From: Chloroflexota bacterium
Lineage (GTDB): Bacteria > Chloroflexota > UBA6077 > CF-72
Direction: 5' to 3'
Length of the DNA stretch: 47,063 bases
NCBI GenBank assembly: GCA_019247515.1
Contig: JAFAOS010000397.1
Coordinates: forward strand, 1 to 47,063
This document shows, one piece after another, positions 8,658-17,093 of this stretch (the stretch's first letter is position 1; each line of letters opens with the position of its first letter). The notes beneath the pieces were generated by a model, which did not search any database, was not told the origin of the DNA, and saw nothing but the letters and a program-made list of their open reading frames with translations. The position numbers were made by a program, and so were the translations under genes.

Positions 8658-8918
8658 GAGTGGGACGGGTGTCCACTGGCGGAACCTTCTTGGGGGGAGT
8701 GCGACGAGTGTCCACTGACGGAACCTCCTTGGGGGAGTGCGACGAGTGTCCACCGGCGGAACCACCCCCACCAGGGGGGTTCAAGGGGTCTCCCCTTGTT
8801 GTCGACATGACCCAAGCCGGGTACAAGGAGGAACCGAGACAGCGGTGTTCCCCGGAGCCCCGAATCAGCCTTCTCGGGTTGGTGGGACGGGTGTCCACCG
8901 GCGGAACCTTCTTCGAGG
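8658..8918. repeat. Tandem 38-39 bp repeats in the SDR-glcD spacer
   Basis: Three adjoining copies start their common core GTGTCCAC at 8669, 8708 and 8746; a fourth copy lies apart with its core at 8891. The unit reads roughly GAGTGSGACGRGTGTCCACY followed by GGCGGAACCTTCTTGGGG. Its centre, CCACCGGCGG, is an imperfect palindrome. Copies 1 and 4 are most alike, as are copies 2 and 3. The spacer (8594-8949) has no convincing gene: short frames on both strands only read through the repeats. There are no variable spacers, so it is not a CRISPR array. Confidence 0.8.
8782..8798. other. Short perfect hairpin inside the repeat spacer
   Basis: CAAGGGG, loop TCT, CCCCTTG: a 7-bp stem with a 3-base loop between repeat copies 3 and 4. 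A second, bulged G/C hairpin lies just upstream (8759-8781). There is no T-run on either side, so it is not a classical terminator; it may be part of the repeat element. Confidence 0.45.
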
Positions 8919-8949
8919 CGTTGCAGTTTGACCTGACGCACACTGGACT

Positions 8950-10389
8950 TTACCCGGGGGTAGCGCCAGCAAGCGTCGGCAAATCCGCCAGAAAACCGTC
9001 GGTCCCACGACCGGTGGGAAACACCTTGCCGGGATTCAGCAAGCCCTCCGGGTCCAGCGCGCGCTTGATCGACCGCGACACCTGCACCGCCAGAGAGCCC
9101 TGGGCCTCCTCCAGGAACTCGCGCTTGAGCGTGCCGATGCCGTGCTCGCCGCTCAAGGTGCCGCCCAGTCGGATCGCGGTCCGGAAGATGTCGCGCGCGG
9201 CGCTTTCTACTCGACGCACCTCGTCTAGATCGCGCAGGTCGAACAGAATGTTCGGGTGCAGGTTGCCGTCACCAGCATGCCCGAACACCGGGATCGGCAA
9301 CGTGTAGCGGTTGGCGATCTCGCGCACCGCCTCGATCATCTCTGGAATCGCCGTCTTGGGCACCACGATGTCTTCGCCCAGCTTGTTCGGCCGCAGTCGC
9401 CCGAGCGCGGCTGAGACGGCCCGCCTTGCCGCCCACAGCTGGTCGCGTTCGGCGGCCGAGGCGGCGATCGTGACCTCGGCGGCGCCCAACGATCGACAGA
9501 CCTCGGCCATGCGCTCCACGTCGGCGCGCGCCACCGCCTCGTCGCCACCGTCCTGCTCCAGCAGCAGCAGCGCCTCGGCCTCGCGCGGCAGACCCGCGTG
9601 CAGGAAGTCCTCGACCACGTTGATCGTGGTGCCGTCCATCAGCTCCAGTGTCGCCGGCAAGATGCCGCTGCCCATGATCCGCGACACGGCCTGGCTGGCG
9701 GCGCTCAGGCGCGGAAAGGTGGCGACGGCCGTGACTCGCGCTCGCGGCAGGGGAGCCAGCTTCAGGATCGCCTCCGTGACGATGCCGAGCGTGCCCTCCG
9801 AGCCGACAAACAGCTGCATCAGCTGGTAGCCCGTCGCGTTTTTGGTGATCTTGCCGCCCAGTCGCAGGATCTCGCCGCTGGCCAGCACGACCGTCAGGCC
9901 GATGACGTAGTCGCGCGTGACACCGTACTTCAGACACCGCGGCCCGCCGGCGTTGGTGGCCACGTTGCCGCCGATCGTCGACTGGCGCGAGCTGGCCGGA
10001 TCGGGTGGATAGCACAGACCGGCCTTCTCGACGGCCTGCTGCAGCTTGAGCGTGACCACGCCGGCCTGGGCGACGACACACACGTTCGCGGCATCGATTT
10101 CCAGGATGCGGTCCATGCGCGCCAGGTTGAGGATGATGCCGCCGGATTCGGGGATGGTGCCGCCGGCGAGTCCGCTGCTGGCGCCGCGGGCAATGATCGG
10201 GATCCTTTCGCGCGAGGCGATCTGGACGATGCGGGCGACCTCTTCGGTGGAGGCGGGGCTGATGGCCAGGTCCGGGCGGCGCTGCTGGAAGGTGCCGTCG
10301 TAGGAATAGGAGATGATCTCCGAAGGCTGATCGTGGACGTAGCCAGGATCGACCGTGTCGCGCAGCTCCCGAACCAGGGTGGCCTCCAA
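8950..10389 (-). CDS. glcD: Glycolate oxidase FAD subunit GlcD
   Basis: A 479-residue FAD-linked oxidase of the GlcD/D-lactate dehydrogenase family, which oxidises glycolate or D-2-hydroxy acids and passes electrons to the Fe-S subunit. The FAD-binding PCMH domain shows IARGASSGLAGGTIP and CYPPDPASSRQSTIGGNVAT; the C-terminal half shows FGHAGDGNLHPNILFD and SGEHGIGTLKREFL, the metal and substrate region. Length matches GlcD. The first usable start is TTG 10389; no nearby ATG or GTG exists, so the start is uncertain. It lies 30 bases behind glcF. No GlcE subunit is present between or beside them. Confidence 0.9.
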   Translation of the reverse strand: MEATLVRELRDTVDPGYVHDQPSEIISYSYDGTFQQRRPDLAISPASTEEVARIVQIASRERIPIIARGASSGLAGGTIPESGGIILNLARMDRILEIDAANVCVVAQAGVVTLKLQQAVEKAGLCYPPDPASSRQSTIGGNVATNAGGPRCLKYGVTRDYVIGLTVVLASGEILRLGGKITKNATGYQLMQLFVGSEGTLGIVTEAILKLAPLPRARVTAVATFPRLSAASQAVSRIMGSGILPATLELMDGTTINVVEDFLHAGLPREAEALLLLEQDGGDEAVARADVERMAEVCRSLGAAEVTIAASAAERDQLWAARRAVSAALGRLRPNKLGEDIVVPKTAIPEMIEAVREIANRYTLPIPVFGHAGDGNLHPNILFDLRDLDEVRRVESAARDIFRTAIRLGGTLSGEHGIGTLKREFLEEAQGSLAVQVSRSIKRALDPEGLLNPGKVFPTGRGTDGFLADLPTLAGATPG

Positions 10390-10419
10390 GGCGCGCTTAT
10401 TCAGCCTCCGTGTGACGGG

Positions 10420-11682
10420 TCATGTGGTAAGGCCCGCATCCGTGTACGCCTCGTCGAGTACGTCCACGATGTGCCGCACCTGGATCGTCTTCGGCAAGCC
10501 CGCCTGGATCTGCACGAAACAGCCTGGATTGCCGGTCACCACCGCGTCGCAGCCAGTGGCCACGATGTTGGCGCACTTGCGCTGCTGCAGCTCGGCCGCC
10601 GTCCCCTGGTGGGTCACGTTGTAGATACCCGCGCTGCCGCAGCACACCTCGCCCTCGGCGATCTCCACGGTCTTGACGCCTGGAATCGCTCGCAACAACT
10701 GGCGCGGCTGTGACGAGACGCGCTGCGCGTGCAGCAGGTGGCAGGGATCCTGAATGGCCACCGTCAGGTCGAGCTCGCGCGGCGGCCGCCTCGGCGTTTT
10801 GCCCGCCAGGAACTCGCTCACGTCCTTGACGCGCGCCGCGAATCGCGCCGCTCGCGACTCGTCCGGCAACAGCGCGGCGTAGTGCTTCAACATGGCGCCG
10901 CAGCCGGCGGCGTTGACGATGATCGGCTCATCACCGTCGCCGAATGCGTCCAGATTCTGGCGGGCCAGCTCGCGGGCGCGCTCGACGGCTCCCGAGTGCG
11001 CCTGAAGCGCCCCACAGCACACCTGGCCAGCTGTCATTTCGGCGCGTGACCCGAAGGCGGCCACGACCCGCGCCGTGGCCTCGGTGGTCGGCGCGAAGGC
11101 GGTGCTCATGATGCAGCCTGCAAAGATCCTGGCGGTCGGTCCTTCACCGACCGACTGACCTTTCGGCGTGACGAAGCGGCTCGGCACGCGCGGCAGGAGC
11201 GATTCGCTGTCCTGCATGCGCATCAGCTTCAGGATCCCGAGATTGCGCGCCAGCCACTGAGCGCCGGAGCGCTGGTAGAGCCACATCAGGCGCGCCAGAA
11301 GGCGGAAATGGCCGAGATCGCCGAATAGCCAGCTAAACGCGAGTCGTGCGGCCAGCGGCTGCTCACTGGTTTTGCCGGCGGTGAGCGAGTCGCGGAACGC
11401 GATGCCCATGCGCTCCATCTCGATCCCGCTCGGGCAGACGTTGGTGCACGCCTCGCACAGCAGACAGTTGTCCAGGTGGGTGACCGCGTCCGGCGTGACG
11501 TCGAGCTGACCCTCGACGATCGCGCGCATGATGGCGATTCGTCCGCGCGGGCCCTCTTCCTCCTTGTGCGTGACCACATAGGTGGGACAGGCGGTCAGGC
11601 ACGCCGCGCAGCGGATGCAGCGCAGCATGTTGTCGTACTCCGCCTGGAGCGATTCGAGATCGATGACTTGAGCGGTGGTCAC
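10420..11682 (-). CDS. glcF: Glycolate oxidase iron-sulfur subunit GlcF
   Basis: A protein of about 420 residues with two 4Fe-4S ferredoxin motifs (CIRCAACLTACPTY and CLLCEACTNVCPSG) followed by two CCG domains (CCGALQAHSG and EVCCGSAGIYN), the architecture of GlcF and related heterodisulfide-reductase-like subunits. It accepts electrons from GlcD. The frame is open to 11760, but that would overlap the divergent amidohydrolase. I chose GTG 11682, which has a TAAAGT box exactly 8 bases upstream and no ribosome binding site, implying a leaderless message. It heads the glcF-glcD pair. Confidence 0.88.
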   Translation of the reverse strand: MTTAQVIDLESLQAEYDNMLRCIRCAACLTACPTYVVTHKEEEGPRGRIAIMRAIVEGQLDVTPDAVTHLDNCLLCEACTNVCPSGIEMERMGIAFRDSLTAGKTSEQPLAARLAFSWLFGDLGHFRLLARLMWLYQRSGAQWLARNLGILKLMRMQDSESLLPRVPSRFVTPKGQSVGEGPTARIFAGCIMSTAFAPTTEATARVVAAFGSRAEMTAGQVCCGALQAHSGAVERARELARQNLDAFGDGDEPIIVNAAGCGAMLKHYAALLPDESRAARFAARVKDVSEFLAGKTPRRPPRELDLTVAIQDPCHLLHAQRVSSQPRQLLRAIPGVKTVEIAEGEVCCGSAGIYNVTHQGTAAELQQRKCANIVATGCDAVVTGNPGCFVQIQAGLPKTIQVRHIVDVLDEAYTDAGLTT

Positions 11683-11690
11683 CTTGGAAA

Positions 11691-11696
11691 ACTTTA
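11691..11696 (-). promoter_or_regulatory. Predicted -10 box of glcF (leaderless)
   Basis: TAAAGT on the minus strand, 8 bases before the GTG start of glcF. With the usual 6-8 bases from -10 to the transcription start, the message would begin at or next to the start codon. No clear -35 was found. Confidence 0.45.
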
Positions 11697-11753
11697 CCCG
11701 CTGGACGGCGGTACCCTCGAATCGCGAAGCCGAGGTGGGATCAGGCGGTCCGA

Positions 11754-13358
11754 GTGGCAACTCAGTACGACGTCATCATTCGAAACGGAACGCTGTACGA
11801 CGGCTCCGGCGGGCCGCCCGTGGTGGGTGACGTGGCCATCGTCGGCGACACGCTCGCGTCCGTCGGCGCGCCACTCCGCGACGCCCATGGCGACGTCGAC
11901 ATCGACGCCACGGGTCAAGCGGTCACCCCCGGCTTCATCAACATGCTCAGCTGGGCCCAGGAGACGCTCATCGCCGACGGCCGTTCGCAGAGCGACATCC
12001 GTCAGGGCGTCACGCTCGAGGTCTTTGGCGAAGGCACCTCGCTCGGACCGCTCAACGCGCGCATGCAGCAGGAGATGCGCGAGCGTCAAAGCGAGATCCA
12101 CTACGACGTGACCTGGCGCACGCTCGACGAGGGCCTGCGCGCTCTCGTTCAGCGGGGGGTGGCCTGCAACGTGGCGTCCTTTGTGGGCGCGACGTCGCTG
12201 CGCATCCACGAGGTCGACCACGCCAATCGACCGCCCACGGCCGCGGAGCTCGACGCGATGCGCGGCCTGCTGCGCGAGGCGATGCAGGACGGCGCGCTCG
12301 GACTTGGCTCCTCGCTCATCTACGCTCCCGCGCAGTTCGCTCGGACAGACGAGCTGGTCGCCTTGTGCGAAGTGGTCGCCGAGCACGGCGGCATGTACAT
12401 CTCCCACATCCGCAACGAAAGCAGCCGCCTGCTGCAGGCGATCGACGAGCTGGTCGAGATCTCGCGACGTTCCGGCGCCCCGGCCGAAATCTGGCACTTC
12501 AAGGCCTCCGGGCCCGCGAACTGGGCCAAGCTCGACGCCGCGATCGAGCGAGTCAACGCGGCCTGGGGCCAGGCACAGCGCATCACCGCCGACATGTACA
12601 CCTACTCGGCTTCGTCGACTGGCCTGGACGCGACCATGCCCGGCTGGGTCCAGGAAGGCGGCCATCGCGCCTGGGTGACGCGCTTGCGAGATGCCTCGGT
12701 ACGGGCGCGTCTACGCCGCGAGCTGTCGACCGCGGCTGACGGCGTCGACAACGAGTTCTTAGGCGCCGAGAAGGTCCTGCTGGTCGGCTTCCGCAATCCC
12801 AGCTTGCGCCGGCTCACGGGCAAGACGCTGGCCGAGGTCGCCGCGGAGCGGGGCACGTCCGTCGAGGACACGATCATGGACCTGGTCGTCGAAGACGACA
12901 GTCGCGTCCAGAGCGTGTTCTTCACCATGTCCGAAGACAACGTCCGCAAGGCGGTCGGCCTACCGTGGATGAGCTTCTGCTCGGATGCGGGCTCCCTGGC
13001 GCCCGAAGGCCTGTTCCTCAACACCAGCACCCATCCGCGTGCCTACGGCAGCTTCGCGCGCCTGCTGGCCAGGTACGTTCGCGATGAGGGCGTCATCGGA
13101 TTGCCCGAGGCGGTGCGGCGGCTGTCGGCGCTGCCGGCCAGCAACCTGGGCCTCGCGCGGCGCGGCGTGCTCCAGCCCGGCGCGTTCGCCGACGTGGTGG
13201 TCTTCGACCCGGCCACCATCCAGGACCACGCCACCTATGATCGCCCGCACCAGTACGCGACCGGCGTGAGCCACGTGTTCGTCAACGGCGCCCACGTGCT
13301 GCGCGACGGCGAGCACACGGGCGCGCAGCCCGGTCGTGTGGTCCGCCGCGGGATTTGA
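11754..13358 (+). CDS. Amidohydrolase, N-acyl-D-amino-acid deacylase-like, lacking HxH
   Basis: A 534-residue metal-dependent hydrolase related to N-acyl-D-amino-acid deacylases. N-terminal and C-terminal parts form the small beta domain (IRNGTLYDGSGG, GVLQPGAFADVVVFDP), enclosing the barrel. The strand that normally ends PGFIDxHxH reads PGFINMLSWAQ, so both first-strand metal His are absent, and the usual Cys ligand region reads EVFGEGTS. Later ligands remain: His in YISHIRNE, His in IWHFKASG and Asp in FCSDAGS, consistent with one metal site. The start is GTG. It is divergent from glcF. It may act on a D-amino-acid conjugate or a cyclic amide; the substrate is unknown. Confidence 0.83.
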   Translation: MATQYDVIIRNGTLYDGSGGPPVVGDVAIVGDTLASVGAPLRDAHGDVDIDATGQAVTPGFINMLSWAQETLIADGRSQSDIRQGVTLEVFGEGTSLGPLNARMQQEMRERQSEIHYDVTWRTLDEGLRALVQRGVACNVASFVGATSLRIHEVDHANRPPTAAELDAMRGLLREAMQDGALGLGSSLIYAPAQFARTDELVALCEVVAEHGGMYISHIRNESSRLLQAIDELVEISRRSGAPAEIWHFKASGPANWAKLDAAIERVNAAWGQAQRITADMYTYSASSTGLDATMPGWVQEGGHRAWVTRLRDASVRARLRRELSTAADGVDNEFLGAEKVLLVGFRNPSLRRLTGKTLAEVAAERGTSVEDTIMDLVVEDDSRVQSVFFTMSEDNVRKAVGLPWMSFCSDAGSLAPEGLFLNTSTHPRAYGSFARLLARYVRDEGVIGLPEAVRRLSALPASNLGLARRGVLQPGAFADVVVFDPATIQDHATYDRPHQYATGVSHVFVNGAHVLRDGEHTGAQPGRVVRRGI

Positions 13359-13413
13359 ACAGCTTCAGGTTGGTGAAGAACTTCCCAACGGGATGCGGCA
13401 ACCTACCCGCTGG

Positions 13414-13429
13414 GTCCCCCCTGGGGAAA
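13414..13429. repeat. Copy 1 of a gene-end element (GTCCCCYCTGGGGAAA)
   Basis: GTCCCCCCTGGGGAAA ends 1 base short of the TPR gene's stop codon. It matches 43353-43368 at 15 of 16 bases and, inverted, the site at 43129-43144. Read in the direction of the gene it follows, all three begin TTTCCCC. The spacer 13359-13430 holds nothing else recognisable. Confidence 0.6.
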
Positions 13430-13430
13430 T

Positions 13431-14273
13431 TTATGTTGACTCCTCTGAGTCCTCCTCGGCGGCGAGCGCTTCCAGCGGCGTCTCCTCGACGCCGACCTCC
13501 AGGTCGGCCGGCACCGCCTCGACCTCTTCTTCCTCGTCGTCCCCGAGGTCCTCTTCTTCTTCGTCTTCCTCTTCGAGCTCGTACCGAGGCGCGCCCTCGC
13601 GCGTGTACGCCCGCACTTCCTGCGCGGCGGTCGGCCGGAACGAGGGCCGACTGCCCATCGCCGCGGCGCGGTGTGTCTCGCGAATGATGACGTGGACCAC
13701 CTGCTCGTTGGCGGCGGTGACGAACACCGAGTACTGATTGCCGAGATCGAGCAATCGGATGAGGTCCTGCTCCAGCTTCGGCTCGATACGGCCGATCTCG
13801 ATGCCGGCCCCGTCGGCGACGACGACCTGGTTGCCATGCCGGGCGAGCTGCAGCTGGTCGCCGGCGCTGAGCTTGGTAGCGGCTTCGGTACGCCGCACGT
13901 CGGTGAGCTGGGTGAGCGTCGTCTTGCCGCTTTCTTCGATGAACAGGCGTGGATCGACCGGCGACGGCGCCGGCGCGGCTGACCCCTCGGCGGCCAGCTT
14001 GCCGAGACGCTGCAGGTTCTTGGTGGCAATGCCGTTCAACGGGTCGAGCTTGACCGCCTGGGCATAGGCATCGCGAGCGTCGGCGTACTTGCCAAGTTCG
14101 GTGAGGGCTTTACCGAGCCGGTTGTAGGCATCGACTTCGTTCGGAAACAGGTCGAGGATTTCCCGGTTGATCTGGGCAGCCTCGTCCCAGCGATTCTTCA
14201 TCGCCAGCGAAATTGCTTGTTCGGACTTGCTGCGCTTCTGGCGCAGCCGGTCCTCAGTGGGGAAGGTAGCCAT
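13431..14273 (-). CDS. TPR-repeat protein with acidic C-terminal tail
   Basis: A 280-residue protein of unknown function. Residues about 15-100 form tetratricopeptide-like helices (NRWDEAAQINREILDLFP, then AYNRLGKALTELGKYADARD and AYAQAVKLDPLNGIATK), a protein-interaction scaffold. A middle part (about 125-215) contains a compact alpha/beta segment with DQLQLARHGNQVVVADG and YSVFVTAANEQVVHVIIRE. The last 55 residues are strongly acidic, mostly Glu and Asp. ATG 14273 has AGGTGG just upstream; longer in-frame starts have no support. It is divergent from the ABC importer operon. Confidence 0.75.
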   Translation of the reverse strand: MATFPTEDRLRQKRSKSEQAISLAMKNRWDEAAQINREILDLFPNEVDAYNRLGKALTELGKYADARDAYAQAVKLDPLNGIATKNLQRLGKLAAEGSAAPAPSPVDPRLFIEESGKTTLTQLTDVRRTEAATKLSAGDQLQLARHGNQVVVADGAGIEIGRIEPKLEQDLIRLLDLGNQYSVFVTAANEQVVHVIIRETHRAAAMGSRPSFRPTAAQEVRAYTREGAPRYELEEEDEEEEDLGDDEEEEVEAVPADLEVGVEETPLEALAAEEDSEEST

Positions 14274-14360
14274 AGTCCACCTTGCGCAGGGGTTCGGGCA
14301 ATTCGGAGGGTCGACCTGTAAGCAGGATCGGTACCAGGCCGTGGGACCGCTCAGTCTAGC

Positions 14361-14376
14361 GCCCACCTGTGTGGGC
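14361..14376 (+). other. Small hairpin in the importer upstream region
   Basis: GCCCAC, loop CTGT, GTGGGC: a perfect 6-bp stem, followed 9 bases later by a run of five T. It lies in the 277-base spacer ahead of the ABC importer and might be an upstream terminator or structure. Evidence is weak. Confidence 0.3.
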
Positions 14377-14454
14377 TGCAATGGAATTTTTCGCCATGAA
14401 AGACCGGCCGCCGGAGCGCAAAGCGTTTGGCAACATCAGGGGTCGCAGGAACCT

Positions 14455-14483
14455 TTGCTGACCCGGTACCGTCTGTTGATATT
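14455..14483 (+). promoter_or_regulatory. Predicted promoter of the branched-chain ABC importer operon
   Basis: TTGCTG (14455-14460) and GATATT (14478-14483) with a 17-base spacer form a sigma-70-like promoter about 68 bases before the binding-protein ATG. Confidence 0.4.
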
Positions 14484-14533
14484 GAGGCCACGCAAGGTCG
14501 CTGGCCCGTCGTCTCGAGAAAGTACGCCAGTCC

Positions 14534-14540
14534 AAGGAGG
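14534..14540 (+). promoter_or_regulatory. Strong ribosome binding site of the solute-binding protein
   Basis: AAGGAGG, 10 bases before ATG 14551. It fixes the start well inside a much longer open frame and gives the lipoprotein signal peptide its correct N-terminus. Confidence 0.75.
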
Positions 14541-14550
14541 AACTCCGAGT

Positions 14551-16056
14551 ATGCGTGGAGCCCCGCTCGCGCTCGCGCGTTTATCGTCGTTGTCCGTAGC
14601 CGCAACGCTGCTCCTGGCGGCATGCACCAGCAGCCCGGCGGCCGCCCCGACGACCGCGCCGGCGGCGCCGCCCACCACCGCGCCGGCAGCCGCCTCGCCG
14701 GCCGCCTCACCGGCGGTCGCCGGTTCGCCGTCACCGCTGGCCGCGGCCAGCCCGGCCGCCAGTCCGGCAGCATCGCCGGCGGCCTCGCCGGCTGCTTCGC
14801 CCGCGGCTTCGCCGGGCGCGTCGCCCGCGGCTTCGCCGAGTCCAGCAGCGGCAGGTGCCGCGGCCGGCGCCGGCAACGTCTCGTCGCTCAGCGGCACGAT
14901 CAAGATCGTTTCCAGCCTGCCGCGCACCGGCGCCAACAAGGGTCAGACCGACACGATGGCCAACGCCATCAAGATGGCTCTGAACGAGGTTGGCAACAAG
15001 ATGGGCAACGCGACGCTGGTCTACCAGGACATGGACGACGCGACGGCCGCCAAAGGCCAGTGGGACGCGGCTCAGGAAGCCTCCAACGCCAACCAGGCGA
15101 TTGCCGATCCGGACGTGGTGGCCTACATCGGCACGTTCAACTCGGGTGCCGCGGAGGTTTCGATCCCGATCCTGTGCGCGGCGAACATGGGCATGGTCTC
15201 GCCTGCCAACACGTACCCGGGCCTGACCAAAAAGGTCGAGGGCGTCGCCGCTAACGAGCCCGACGTCTACTACCCGAACGGCTGCAAGCGCAACTACGCG
15301 CGCGTGATCCCGACCGACGAGATCCAGGGCGCCGTCGCCGCCAACTGGTCCAAGCAACTGGGCGCATCCAAGGCGTACATCCTGGACGACACGCAGCTGT
15401 ACGGCCACGGCATCGCGGTCTTCTACAACACCACGGCGCAGAAGATCGGCCTGCAGGTCGTGGGTGGGCCGGAGGGCATCGACCCGCAGGCGTCCGATTA
15501 TCGCGCGCTGGCGCAAAAGATCCGCGGCCAGGGTGCAGACGTGGTCTTCGCGGGCATCATCACCCCGAACAACGCCGGCAAGCTGTGGCAGGACCTGCGG
15601 GATACGCTCGGACCCAACGTGAAGTTGATGGGTCCCGACGGCATCTACGAGCAGGCGTTCATCGACGCCGCGGGGCCGGCCGCCGAAGGGTCGTACATCA
15701 CCTTCGGTGGCGTGCCGCCGAGCAAGCTCACCGGCAAGGGCCAGCAGTGGTACACGAGCTACAAGCAGCAGTTCAACGCCGAGCCCGAGGCGTACGCCGC
15801 CTACGCGTATGAATCGGCCAAGGTCGTGCTGCAGGCGATTCAGACGGCCGCCGGGTCGTGCGAAGTGCACAACTCCGCGCAGTGCCGCGGCGCGGTGCGC
15901 GACGCGATCATGGGCACCAAGAACTTCGACGGCGTCCTCGGCCAGTGGAGCTTCACCGAGACCGGCGACACGACGCTGACGTCCATGAGCGGGCGGCAGA
16001 TCAAAAACGGCGCCTTCGACGACGCGAACTCTGTCGTCCTCACCGCTCCACAGTAG
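14551..16056 (+). CDS. livK: Branched-chain amino acid type ABC transporter solute-binding lipoprotein
   Basis: A 501-residue type 1 periplasmic binding protein. A signal peptide ends in the lipobox LLLAAC (Cys about residue 27), so the protein is lipid-anchored outside the membrane. Next comes a linker of about 75 residues built of Ala, Pro, Thr and repeated SPAA units. The binding domain starts near GTIKIVSSLPRTG and has the two-lobe LivJ/LivK pattern (VVAYIGTFNSGAAEVSIPIL, YILDDTQLYGHGIA, AYAYESAKVVLQAI). It captures a small ligand, by family an amino acid, amide or carboxylate, and delivers it to the permeases encoded next. Ligand identity cannot be read from sequence. Confidence 0.9.
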   Translation: MRGAPLALARLSSLSVAATLLLAACTSSPAAAPTTAPAAPPTTAPAAASPAASPAVAGSPSPLAAASPAASPAASPAASPAASPAASPGASPAASPSPAAAGAAAGAGNVSSLSGTIKIVSSLPRTGANKGQTDTMANAIKMALNEVGNKMGNATLVYQDMDDATAAKGQWDAAQEASNANQAIADPDVVAYIGTFNSGAAEVSIPILCAANMGMVSPANTYPGLTKKVEGVAANEPDVYYPNGCKRNYARVIPTDEIQGAVAANWSKQLGASKAYILDDTQLYGHGIAVFYNTTAQKIGLQVVGGPEGIDPQASDYRALAQKIRGQGADVVFAGIITPNNAGKLWQDLRDTLGPNVKLMGPDGIYEQAFIDAAGPAAEGSYITFGGVPPSKLTGKGQQWYTSYKQQFNAEPEAYAAYAYESAKVVLQAIQTAAGSCEVHNSAQCRGAVRDAIMGTKNFDGVLGQWSFTETGDTTLTSMSGRQIKNGAFDDANSVVLTAPQ

Positions 16057-16066
16057 CTATTCCATT

Positions 16067-16098
16067 GGTGGGAGCCCGCGCATGCACGGGCTCCCACC
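16067..16098 (+). other. Perfect 12-bp hairpin between binding protein and livH
   Basis: GGTGGGAGCCCG, an 8-base loop, then CGGGCTCCCACC. It begins 10 bases after the binding-protein stop. No T-run follows, so it more likely protects the upstream message end or partly terminates, giving more binding protein than permease, a common arrangement in ABC importers. Confidence 0.75.
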
Positions 16099-16130
16099 GA
16101 GAAAACTGGATACTATGTGCCACCCCGCAC

Positions 16131-17087
16131 ATGCAGTGGTACGAGGAAGTCATCCAGACCCTGCTCATTGGCGTTACCAATGGCGCCATCATCAGCCTGG
16201 TCGCGCTCGGCTACACGCTCGTCTACGGCATCATCGAGCTGATCAACTTCGCCCACGGCGACGTGTTCATGATCGGCACCATGGTCTCGCTCACGATCCT
16301 GACCTGGCTGCCGCCTTTGCTCGGTGCGCGCCAGGCGTTTCAGTTGCCGCCGCTGCAGATCGCCGGGCTGCTGGTGCTGTGCCTGTTCGCTTCCACGGCG
16401 GTCTGTGCGCTGCTCAACGTGGTCATCGAGCGCGTGGCCTATCGGCGCCTCCGCAACGCGCCGCGCCTGGCGCCACTGATCTCGGCCATCGGCGTGTCGT
16501 TCATCCTGGTCAACGTGGGCCTGGTCTGGAAGGGCGCGTCGCAAGTCAATTTCCCCAACCTGCTGCCGCCGGTTGACATCCTGCACGACGTCTTCGGCGT
16601 CGACACCCTGGTCCAGTTCCGCCTCAAAGACCTGTTCGTCTTGCTGCTGGCCGTGCCGCTGATGATCGCGCTGCAGATGTTCGTCCAGCGCACGCGGCTC
16701 GGCAAGGCGATGCGCGCCACGGCCCAGGATCGACAGGCAGCGTCGATGATGGGCATCGACATCAACCTGACCATCGCCCTGACGTTCCTCCTGGGCGGCG
16801 CGCTCGCCGGCTCGGCGGGTCTGATCTACGGCCTCTACAACAACTCGGCGTGGTTCTTTCAGGGCTTCCGCGCCGGCTTGTACGCGTTCACCGCCGCCGT
16901 CATGGGCGGCATCGGCAACATTCGGGGCGCATTCATTGGCGGTATGCTGATTGGCATTATCGCCGCGATCTCCGATCGAATCATCGATCCCAAGTGGACC
17001 GAGGCGGTGGTCTTCGGGTTACTCGTGTTGATCCTGATCTTCAAGCCGCGCGGACTGCTCGGCGAAGAGACCACCGAGCGGGCCTAG
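16131..17087 (+). CDS. livH: Branched-chain amino acid ABC transporter permease LivH
   Basis: A 318-residue integral membrane permease with about eight hydrophobic helices. It has the family signatures ALGYTLVYGIIELINFAHGD near the N-terminus, MRATAQDRQAASMMGID (cytoplasmic coupling loop) and AAVMGGIGNIRGAFIGG near the C-terminus. ATG 16131 begins MQWYEEVIQTLL, the normal LivH N-terminus; a TACTAT box lies 14 bases upstream. The open frame continues far upstream but only through the binding-protein gene and the hairpin. Confidence 0.92.
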   Translation: MQWYEEVIQTLLIGVTNGAIISLVALGYTLVYGIIELINFAHGDVFMIGTMVSLTILTWLPPLLGARQAFQLPPLQIAGLLVLCLFASTAVCALLNVVIERVAYRRLRNAPRLAPLISAIGVSFILVNVGLVWKGASQVNFPNLLPPVDILHDVFGVDTLVQFRLKDLFVLLLAVPLMIALQMFVQRTRLGKAMRATAQDRQAASMMGIDINLTIALTFLLGGALAGSAGLIYGLYNNSAWFFQGFRAGLYAFTAAVMGGIGNIRGAFIGGMLIGIIAAISDRIIDPKWTEAVVFGLLVLILIFKPRGLLGEETTERA

Positions 17088-17093
17088 TCGACG

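Noticed and set aside
8658..8918. Repeat array as a possible CRISPR
   Set aside because: The 38-39 bp units follow each other without variable spacers, differ between copies, and no cas gene is near.
14396..14461. A 21-codon upstream frame before the binding-protein gene
   Set aside because: It has no binding site, no conservation evidence, and overlaps the predicted promoter.
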